Assembly (NCBI GenBank): GCA_029268085.1
Contig: JAJUHD010000057.1
Span: forward strand, 1-12,383
Reading direction: 5' to 3'
DNA: 12,383 bases
Source of the DNA: Bacillota bacterium
GTDB taxonomy: Bacteria > Bacillota > Clostridia > Oscillospirales > Oscillospiraceae
Position numbers and translations under genes: made by a program. The notes beneath the pieces were generated by a model, which saw only the letters and a list, made by a program, of their open reading frames with translations, made no database searches and had not been told where the DNA came from. This document shows, in pieces, positions 7,162-12,383 of this stretch; position 1 is the first letter of the stretch; every line of letters begins with the position of its first letter.

Positions 7162-7923
7162 TTATTCTTTGATAATAAAATCGGGCGACATCCTCTGCCA
7201 GCTTTCCATTTTCTCCTCCAGCTTTCGCTTGCTTTCCTCGTCCTCGCGCATGGCGATTAGCTGCCAGTCCATTTCAGAAAGCGCCTGCGCCACCTCGTCA
7301 AGTTTCTGATAAGGAATCGAGATGATGTGGTAACCCTCCGGGAACACCTTTCTCCGCTTTAATCCGTGGTGCATACCGGTTATGCAGAAATTGACCTTGC
7401 CGCTTATGTAGGGATACGCGTAAAGCCAGGCGCAGCTGAGAACGCTTGAGCTTTTCGATTCCCAAAGGTCGCCTGAAATATAGCTCGTTGCCCGCATAAG
7501 TATTTCGGCTTTGTCGGGCTTTGCCAGCGCTATGATAATATCCGGATCAAAATCGCAAATTGACACCGGAGAGAAAATGACAAAGTTGTGCGCGCCCTTT
7601 TCCAGCTTCGGTATCAGGCTGTAAAGCCTCGCGTTCGGCGCAGGCGTCTTGAAAACTCCGAAATCGAAGCCCGCCTGTCCGCTGGCTGCAAGGGGCAGCT
7701 CATCTATCATGCCCAGAACCATTTTTCCGAAACAGTTGTCGTTGTTTTTCGTTATAAAGAACTTTTCGCCGCTATCTTGAGCTTCTTTTAGAAATTGACA
7801 AAATGACAAATTTTTGTTAGAATTCTTAGTGTTTTCAGGCTGCGCATAGCAGTATTTTATCGCAACCGCAGGGTAATCCAGCTCGAGCTTTTCAAAAAGC
7901 TCCTTTTTTTGATTGCTCAGCAT
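7162..7923 (-). CDS. DUF169-family protein
   Basis: 253 residues matching the DUF169 pattern: an N-terminal LELDYPAVAIKY (13-24), Cys42 before FLKEA (CQFLKEA), Cys64 (NNDNCFGK), a central IIIALAKPDKAEILMRATSY segment (129-148), a Ser-rich stretch before Cys164 (SSSVLSCAW), SGKVNFCITG with Cys180, and a late ISIPYQKL. Six cysteines are present (25, 42, 64, 123, 164, 180), several at positions usually conserved, so metal or Fe-S binding is possible but unproven. The function of the family is unknown; many members occur in anaerobes. The frame opens at 8004, but ATG 7923 with GGGAGG 9 bp upstream is preferred, since the longer form overlaps the divergent gene. Transcribed divergently from the LuxR-type gene across 70 bp, so regulation by it is likely (inference). 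Confidence 0.85.
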   Translation of the reverse strand: MLSNQKKELFEKLELDYPAVAIKYCYAQPENTKNSNKNLSFCQFLKEAQDSGEKFFITKNNDNCFGKMVLGMIDELPLAASGQAGFDFGVFKTPAPNARLYSLIPKLEKGAHNFVIFSPVSICDFDPDIIIALAKPDKAEILMRATSYISGDLWESKSSSVLSCAWLYAYPYISGKVNFCITGMHHGLKRRKVFPEGYHIISIPYQKLDEVAQALSEMDWQLIAMREDEESKRKLEEKMESWQRMSPDFIIKE

Positions 7924-7993
7924 TTGCTTGTCCTCCCATATTAATGTGAATATACATATCTTTTTTTGGCGTTTTGCAAAAGGAGATGCGGAA

Positions 7994-8776
7994 ATGCAGG
8001 TCAAATTATCGGAAAACGATTGGATGTTTATAACCCAATTGATTTACAGGCTTAACCGCATAGATGATTTGTCGTCATTTTGTTTCACCTTTCTCCAGCA
8101 AATCAGAGTCCTGATTCCGTATTCCGAAAGCAGGTTCTACAGGGTCAGGCGTGAAGCGGGTTCGCTTCATCCGTTTTCGAGGATTTGTGTGAGCAGCGAG
8201 GGCGGCCTGCCTCATAAGGAATACGACATCAGCAAGTATGACTGCTTCTGGTCAGAGTACCTGTACGCGCCGTGGAGCACGGTTTTCCGCCACTCAGACA
8301 CGGCTTTCGGCGAAACTTTCGAGGAAACGGAGCTTTATAAAAACGTCTACAAGCCGCAGAACATTCATCACGCCGTAAAAACCGTCCTGATTTTGGACGA
8401 CAAGCTGCTCGGGATAACAGCGTTTTTCCGCCCCAAATCAGAACCCGACTTTTCTGCTCGCGACGTCTACATACTCAACGTCCTCAAGGACCATCTCGCG
8501 CTCAAATTCAATCAATTGACCGGAGGCAGCTCAGATGTGGAGGTAATGCACAGGGAGCAGAAAACCGTAAGCGACCGTATAGCCGCAAGATACAGCCTCA
8601 CGAGCCGCGAACACGAAATACTCGGCATGATATTAGGCGACAGCGGTGACAGCGACATCAGCGACATTCTTCATATAAGTCCTTCAACGCTCAAAAAGCA
8701 CATATATAACATATATCAGAAAACTAATGTGAAAAACCGCATGCAGCTGAGGCGCCTTGCCAATACAGTTGACTGA
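7994..8776 (+). CDS. LuxR/GerE-type transcriptional regulator
   Basis: 260 residues. The C-terminal 60 residues are a GerE helix-turn-helix: LTSREHEIL at 202-210, ISPSTLKKHIYNIYQKTNVKNRMQL at 228-252. Residues about 20-175 form a GAF-like sensory domain by pattern (short strands and DDKLLGITAFFRP at 135-147), with no receiver-domain aspartate motif, so it is not a response regulator. It also lacks an acyl-homoserine-lactone signature that I can recognise. The frame opens at 7913, but ATG 7994 has AAGGAG 8-9 bp upstream and the earlier codons overlap the divergent DUF169 start region. It is convergent with the CoA-transferase gene and ends in a strong terminator. Possible targets are the divergent DUF169 gene or the CoA operon. 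Confidence 0.88.
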   Translation: MQVKLSENDWMFITQLIYRLNRIDDLSSFCFTFLQQIRVLIPYSESRFYRVRREAGSLHPFSRICVSSEGGLPHKEYDISKYDCFWSEYLYAPWSTVFRHSDTAFGETFEETELYKNVYKPQNIHHAVKTVLILDDKLLGITAFFRPKSEPDFSARDVYILNVLKDHLALKFNQLTGGSSDVEVMHREQKTVSDRIAARYSLTSREHEILGMILGDSGDSDISDILHISPSTLKKHIYNIYQKTNVKNRMQLRRLANTVD

Positions 8777-8785
8777 AACCAGTTC

Positions 8786-8819
8786 AAGAGGGAAAAGCAC
8801 CATGCTTTTCCCTCTTTTT
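8786..8819 (+). terminator. Terminator of the LuxR-type gene
   Basis: A 14-bp stem AAGAGGGAAAAGCA (8786-8799) / TGCTTTTCCCTCTT (8803-8816) with a 3-nt loop continues into TTTTTA on the plus strand. It lies between convergent stops; on the minus strand there is no T tract, so its effect on the CoA operon is uncertain. Confidence 0.9.
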
Positions 8820-8829
8820 AATTTCATTT

Positions 8830-10080
8830 TCAGACAAACGCCTCCTCCGCGGCGGCTTCATCAAACCATTCCCGGGATTTTCCCAGCAGCGACATTACTA
8901 CATACTCCGTGTGCGCTCCCATTTCCGGCGCGGGATCGACTTTGCTTTCGCCCCTGATTCCGCCTATGCTGAACGGCAGACCGTTGACAATGAATTTTTC
9001 GGGAAACTTGCCGGATTCTTGGAATTTCATCTCTCTAAAGCACCTTCGTTCCTTTAAGTGCTCATCGTCGTACAATACCTCCTCGGCGTTTTGCACTGGG
9101 ACGCACGAAACTCCGGCCCGCTGGAGAATTTCCGCGGCCTCGTCGGCGGACCTCAGTTCAGTCCACCGCTCCACTAGTTTGTCAAGCTCATTTTGGTTCT
9201 TTATTCTTTTTTCGAGGCTTTCGAACTTTTCGTTTCCCGTCCATCTCCCCGATGGATCAACAATGTGCGCAAATGTCTTCCATTCCTCCTCCGACGTCAC
9301 CGCGATGGCGCACCACTCATCGGCTTCCCCCGCGCATTTATAGACATTGTGGGGGGCCGCGCCGTCGGAATAGTGGCGGTTGCCCTTAAGCCCTCTGTTT
9401 ATTTTGTTCAGCTGCCAATCCAAAAGAACGTGTCCCAGGTAGGAAACCGCGGCCTCGCCCTGGCTTAAATCTATAAACTGCCCTTCCCCGGTTTTGTTCC
9501 GGTGCCTGACAGCCGCCAAAAGATAATTGCACACGGCAAGGCCCCCCATATAGTCGGCAATGGGAGGATAAGAGCCGTACGGCTCTTTCTCGCCTTCGTA
9601 GCCCACTATGCTTTCTATTCCCGTCATGGACTGCAGTATCGGCGCGAAGGTGACAAACGAGCTGTAAGGACCCCAGTCGCCAAGCCCCGAGGCGTTTAGC
9701 ACAATTATATCCTGCTTAATTTCTTTGAGGTCGTCATATGTAAGGCGCAGCTTCTTAAATGCCGCGGCGCCGAAATTGCTCACGACAATATCCGAAATTC
9801 TCACAAGCTCCTCAAAAACCTCTCTGCCCTTTTCCGATTTGAGGTTGAGACTAATGTCGAGCTTCCCGTGGTTAAAATCGTTATACGCCCAGCCGCCCTC
9901 CTTCCTTGGATCTATATTGCCCTTTCTTTGGCAGCCGGATCTTAAAACGTCGAAGCTTTTCCTTGACTCGATCTTTATGACCCTTGCCCCCAGATCCGAA
10001 AACAACCTCGTAGCCATCGGCCCGGCGATTACCCAGGTCAGGTCAAGTATCGTTATATCCTGCAGCGGAAGCCTGTCCAT
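8830..10080 (-). CDS. Family III (CaiB/BaiF) CoA-transferase, subunit or enzyme A
   Basis: 416 residues, typical for family III CoA-transferases, which move CoA between carboxylic acids through an aspartyl-CoA anhydride. The N-terminal ILDLTWVIAGPMATRLFSDL with GARVIKIES (11-39), the NL.S..G segment, SNFG (101-104), SGLGDWGPYS (131-140) and catalytic Asp176 (PPIADYMGGL) are visible. The DLTWVIAGP form is the one with an intact Gly-Pro at the CoA-binding turn. The ATG at 10080 follows GGAAGGGGG. It is last in the operon, 18 bp after the preceding CoA-transferase gene. The two are dissimilar and consecutive, as in two-subunit enzymes such as benzylsuccinate CoA-transferase, so they may form one complex. 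Substrates cannot be read from sequence. Confidence 0.9.
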   Translation of the reverse strand: MDRLPLQDITILDLTWVIAGPMATRLFSDLGARVIKIESRKSFDVLRSGCQRKGNIDPRKEGGWAYNDFNHGKLDISLNLKSEKGREVFEELVRISDIVVSNFGAAAFKKLRLTYDDLKEIKQDIIVLNASGLGDWGPYSSFVTFAPILQSMTGIESIVGYEGEKEPYGSYPPIADYMGGLAVCNYLLAAVRHRNKTGEGQFIDLSQGEAAVSYLGHVLLDWQLNKINRGLKGNRHYSDGAAPHNVYKCAGEADEWCAIAVTSEEEWKTFAHIVDPSGRWTGNEKFESLEKRIKNQNELDKLVERWTELRSADEAAEILQRAGVSCVPVQNAEEVLYDDEHLKERRCFREMKFQESGKFPEKFIVNGLPFSIGGIRGESKVDPAPEMGAHTEYVVMSLLGKSREWFDEAAAEEAFV

Positions 10081-10098
10081 TCCGGCAGCCCCCTTCCT

Positions 10099-11286
10099 TT
10101 AATTATTGCCGCGCGGCTTATCAAACCGAGCCGCCCGCAGCCTTTCCATGATTTCTCTGTTATGCTCGCCCGGGAGCGGGGCTGGCTTATCCGTTGTCTG
10201 GCGGCATTTGCCCATTTTTGCGGGTTCTCCTGGGTATTTCAGCTTCCCGAGCAGCGGATGAAAAACATCGACAAAGTATCCTCTGGCGTTGAAATGCTCG
10301 TTAAGCAGCAGGCTGTCCGGAGACTCGACCACTCCCACGGCCAGCTTTCTTTTCTGCCCCTCAAGCATCATTTCCGTTTTTGTGTAATTAGAGCCGAGGG
10401 TATTGTAATGGTCGAGGAGCACCGCATCCCATTTTGTAAGCATATCCGCTGCATGCCGCTGGTACTCGGGAGCATCGAAAACGGAAATATCCTGTCCCAT
10501 GTCCGAAAACCAGGCGAGCGTTTCCTGCCATTTGCCTCCAACCATAGCAAAAGCAAAGCCGTCCTTGCAGTTTACGAGACCCTGACGTACGGAGCCGGCC
10601 TTTCTAAGGCTGGGACTTTTCCTGTCGACTTGAGCGAAACCGAGGGCCTGATTTTTCCAAGTCAGACAGCACTCCTGCTGTGACAAATCAATATGGGCCC
10701 CGACACCGCTTTTTTCAGTCTCATGGAATGCGGCCTGTATCGCAAATAGACCGTACATTCCGCACATAAAAGACAGAATATCATAGCCCAGATGCAAAGG
10801 CTCCCTGCCCTCGATGCCAACCTCGGCCATCGGGCCGCCCATCGCGTCTACAATAAGGTCTGTCGATGCTTTCCAGGCGCTGTGAGGCCCCGTCTGCCCG
10901 AAAGGCGTAATTGAAAGCATAATCAATCCAGGGGAAATTTCTTTCAGCGCTTCGTAGTCAAGTCCCCATTTTTTCATCCGCCCGGGGGCGAAGGATTCGA
11001 TTATTACATCCGAGCATGAAGCAAGCTCTTTGAATAGCATTTGTCCTTCGCTTCCGCTCAGGTCGAGCGTAACGCTCTTTTTTCCTGTGTTGAAATACTC
11101 GAAGGTAAGGCTGATTTTTTCGCCGGCCGCCGTCTTTGCAAAGGGACCCGCTTTTCTGCATATATCCCCGCCGGGTCTTTCAATTTTTATGACCTCTGCG
11201 CCCCAGGCGGAAAGCATTTTGCCGCAATACATTCCGGCAGCGCCCTCAAGTTCTAGAACCTTAAGTCCGTCATAAGGAGAATTCAT
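10099..11286 (-). CDS. Family III (CaiB/BaiF) CoA-transferase, subunit or enzyme B
   Basis: 395 residues. Visible family features are LKVLELEGAAGMYCGKMLS (8-26), GAEVIKIERPGGD (29-41), NTGKKSVTLDL (66-76), ESFAPG (97-102), TPFGQTGP (127-134) and catalytic Asp169 (GYDILSF). The turn normally written AGP is replaced by AGMYCGK, marking a different subtype from the neighbouring CoA-transferase. This variant is common where family III genes occur in pairs (from general knowledge). Gene order is crotonase-fold gene, 24 bp, this gene, 18 bp, second transferase, so co-transcription and joint function are likely. The start at 11286 has AAAGGA about 9 bp upstream. Whether both members of the pair are active is not known, but both retain the aspartate. 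Confidence 0.9.
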   Translation of the reverse strand: MNSPYDGLKVLELEGAAGMYCGKMLSAWGAEVIKIERPGGDICRKAGPFAKTAAGEKISLTFEYFNTGKKSVTLDLSGSEGQMLFKELASCSDVIIESFAPGRMKKWGLDYEALKEISPGLIMLSITPFGQTGPHSAWKASTDLIVDAMGGPMAEVGIEGREPLHLGYDILSFMCGMYGLFAIQAAFHETEKSGVGAHIDLSQQECCLTWKNQALGFAQVDRKSPSLRKAGSVRQGLVNCKDGFAFAMVGGKWQETLAWFSDMGQDISVFDAPEYQRHAADMLTKWDAVLLDHYNTLGSNYTKTEMMLEGQKRKLAVGVVESPDSLLLNEHFNARGYFVDVFHPLLGKLKYPGEPAKMGKCRQTTDKPAPLPGEHNREIMERLRAARFDKPRGNN

Positions 11287-11310
11287 ATGTTATCCTTTCG
11301 CTGTGCGGCA

Positions 11311-12090
11311 TTATCTTCCCTTATAATGCGGCTTACGTTTTTCGTTAATGGCGGCTATCGCCTCCTTCGCGTCCTCGCTGGCCCTGTATGCAGCGAGTAT
11401 TCTGCCGACCGCGGCTCCTGTCTCTATCGGCGTTTGGAAGGTGCTGAGGCGTATCATTTTTTTCATGACCTGAATGACCATCGGTGAATTCTCAGCCAGC
11501 TCCTCGGCGAAGGCGGCGGCTTCCTTCATCAGGTTCTCGGGTTCGGCAAGTCTGTTGACGAACCCGAGATCGTAGGCCCTTTTTGCCTCGAGCGGGGCTC
11601 CCAGAGTGATCATCTCGGTTGCTATCGCCAGCGGAAGGTGTTTTACCATCACCGAAGCCTTGCCTGCCGTAATTCCCATTTTCGGCTCAGGGTAAACAAA
11701 CTTCGCGTTTGAAGCCGCGATACGCATGTCCGCCTGCATGGCCATCACAAAGCCTGCGCCTATTGCGTATCCCTGAACGGCGCAGATAATAGGCTTGTTG
11801 ATTTCAAACATATTGCCTGGCATGCAATCGTTCATTGCGGATTGATCTGCGGGCAGCCCCGCCCCTACCACGGTTTTCGTATCCGCTCCGGAGCAAAAGG
11901 CCCTGTCCCCCGCCCCATAGAGAACTGCCGCCCTCAAATCGTCATCGCTGACGTAAGCTTTCCATGCGTCGATAAGCCCGTATGCCATTTCATCGTTAAT
12001 TGCGTTGAGGCAATGAGGCCTGTTCAGCATGATATAAAATACATGGCCCTTCTTCTCGGTTATTACAGCCTTTTCCATAGCGTTTGCCAT
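11311..12090 (-). CDS. Crotonase-superfamily protein (enoyl-CoA hydratase/isomerase family) lacking one catalytic Glu
   Basis: 259 residues, normal for the family. NRPHCLNAIND (23-33), AFCSGAD (64-70) for the oxyanion hole, and KPIICAVQGYAIGAGF (99-114) are the family signature. By alignment to rat enoyl-CoA hydratase, the position of Glu144 is Val115 (GAGFVMAM), while Glu164 is kept as Glu135 (YPEPKMGI). A classical hydratase needs both, so an isomerase or other CoA-thioester reaction is more likely. It heads the operon with the two CoA-transferases. Starts at 12090 and 12078 are possible. Both lie too far from AGGAGG (12110-12115), which instead serves a 13-codon frame, and an in-frame TAA two codons upstream of 12090 rules out earlier starts. 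Confidence 0.85.
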   Translation of the reverse strand: MANAMEKAVITEKKGHVFYIMLNRPHCLNAINDEMAYGLIDAWKAYVSDDDLRAAVLYGAGDRAFCSGADTKTVVGAGLPADQSAMNDCMPGNMFEINKPIICAVQGYAIGAGFVMAMQADMRIAASNAKFVYPEPKMGITAGKASVMVKHLPLAIATEMITLGAPLEAKRAYDLGFVNRLAEPENLMKEAAAFAEELAENSPMVIQVMKKMIRLSTFQTPIETGAAVGRILAAYRASEDAKEAIAAINEKRKPHYKGR

Positions 12091-12104
12091 GCGTTAAAAC
12101 GCAT
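12063..12104 (-). CDS. 13-codon overlapping leader frame at the operon start
   Basis: The ATG at 12104 is the only one at normal distance (5 nt) from AGGAGG (12110-12115). It reads MRFNAWQTLWKRL and ends at TAA 12063-12065, 28 bp past the crotonase start, in another frame. It contains two tryptophans. It may be a leader peptide coupling or tuning translation of the crotonase-fold gene, or an accident of the long spacer. Low certainty that the peptide itself matters. Confidence 0.4.
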   Translation of the reverse strand: MRFNAWQTLWKRL

Positions 12105-12105
12105 G
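12088..12105 (-). promoter_or_regulatory. Hairpin joining two start codons of the CoA operon
   Basis: CATGCGT-TTTA-ACGCATG: a 7-bp stem (CATGCGT / ACGCATG) with a 4-nt loop. The upstream ATG (12104) lies in the first arm and the crotonase ATG (12090) in the second. The pairing could hide either start or shorten the distance from the ribosome binding site. Also a near-palindrome that could bind protein. Confidence 0.45.
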
Positions 12106-12135
12106 TTTTCCTCCTTTTAAGATACTTTCCTCTTT

Positions 12136-12164
12136 ATGCTAGGCGTGCGCTCAGTGAATGTAAA
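12136..12164 (-). promoter_or_regulatory. Candidate promoter of the CoA operon
   Basis: On the minus strand TTTACA (12164-12159) and TAGCAT (12141-12136) are separated by 17 bp; the predicted transcript start near 12129 lies about 14 bp before AGGAGG. It lies between the transporter stop and the crotonase start, with no clear terminator before it, so read-through from the transporter is also possible. Confidence 0.5.
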
Positions 12165-12218
12165 TAGAATTCACCGGCTATTTTTGTAGTAGGAAGCTGA
12201 ATAAATACGACTTATTTA

Positions 12219-12383
12219 CTATTCAAGTACATTTTGCAGCGCGTTGATTTCCTTTACGAAGTGGCAGGCGACCTGGTGGTTGCCGCCTATGTCCTGAAGC
12301 TTGGGGCAGGAGTTGAAGCACTCCTCCTTAGCGTACAGGCAGCGGGGGGCGAAGCGGCAGTTGTTTTTCGGGTTGATCGGCGA
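12219..12383 (-). CDS. Dipeptide/oligopeptide ABC transporter ATPase (OppD/DppD/OppF type), C-terminal end
   Basis: The minus-strand frame entering at the window edge reads 54 residues to TAG (12219-12221). It starts SPINPKNNCRFAPRC and continues LYAKEECFNSCPKL, ending AC.F. This is the C-terminal oligo/dipeptide extension after the ATPase core, with Cys9, Cys15, Cys22 and Cys40 of the fragment in the spacing C-x5-C-x6-C-x17-C. That set is conserved in the family and can bind an iron-sulfur cluster in some members; Cys26 is extra. The protein energises peptide uptake at the inner membrane face. The core lies outside the window. It ends about 130 bp before the crotonase start, on the same strand. 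Confidence 0.85.
   Translation of the reverse strand, partial: SPINPKNNCRFAPRCLYAKEECFNSCPKLQDIGGNHQVACHFVKEINALQNVLE

Noticed and set aside
7041..7187. 14-bp repeat AATAAAATCGGGCG at 7041-7054 and 7174-7187
   Set aside because: One copy lies in the terminator and the other in the end of the DUF169 gene; only two copies and no further structure, so probably chance.
8909..9343. 144-codon plus-strand Ser-rich frame
   Set aside because: It is a shadow of the CoA-transferase gene on the other strand; the composition is that of an antisense frame.
10162..10683. 173-codon plus-strand frame inside the CoA-transferase gene
   Set aside because: It lies antisense to a clear family III CoA-transferase, has no recognisable domain and no ribosome binding site I could see.
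12166..12218. AT-rich inverted repeat after the transporter stop as a terminator
   Set aside because: The arms TAAATA/TATTTA are short and AT-only, with no following T tract, so I could not support it.

Overview
The window reads like a chromosomal segment of an anaerobic, Gram-positive-type or Synergistota-like bacterium. This is inferred from AGGAGG-type ribosome binding sites, many intrinsic terminators, a dipeptide/oligopeptide ABC transporter ending with a cysteine-rich tail, and acyl-CoA chemistry of the kind common in amino-acid or organic-acid fermenters. No marker gene fixes the taxon. Coding DNA is of middling GC, while the stretch at 120-840 is visibly AT-rich. Most genes start further in than the longest open frame suggests, because a good ribosome binding site sits at an internal ATG.

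Layout. 1-119 is the right end of an IS3-family insertion sequence. About 120-845 is AT-rich and gene-free, but holds a minus-strand terminator joined to a 12-bp copy of a tRNA 3' end. 846-2804 (minus) is a membrane-anchored alpha/beta hydrolase with an eight-segment membrane domain, divergent from a DeoR-family regulator (3003-3764). An initiator tRNA-Met (3809-3885, minus) follows, with its own terminator and a perfect 17-bp dyad over its promoter. Next come a FabG-like SDR oxidoreductase (3976-4701) and an AraC-family regulator (5084-5929). A convergent AIM24/TIGR00266-family protein (6015-6821, minus) follows.

The second half holds a DUF169 protein (7162-7923, minus) divergent from a LuxR-type regulator (7994-8776). 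An apparent three-gene minus-strand operon comes next: crotonase-fold protein (11311-12090), then two family III CoA-transferases (10099-11286 and 8830-10080). The window ends in the C-terminus of a peptide-transporter ATPase (12219-12383, minus).

How the parts may work together. The crotonase plus two dissimilar CoA-transferases looks like a module that moves CoA onto an unknown carboxylic acid and transforms the thioester. The crotonase lacks one of the two glutamates of classical hydratases, so isomerase or another chemistry is more likely than hydration. The operon start has a hairpin and a 13-codon overlapping reading frame that takes the good ribosome binding site. The hydrolase and DeoR pair may be a small island inserted at the 3' end of the initiator tRNA, since a copy of that end with its own terminator lies on the far side.
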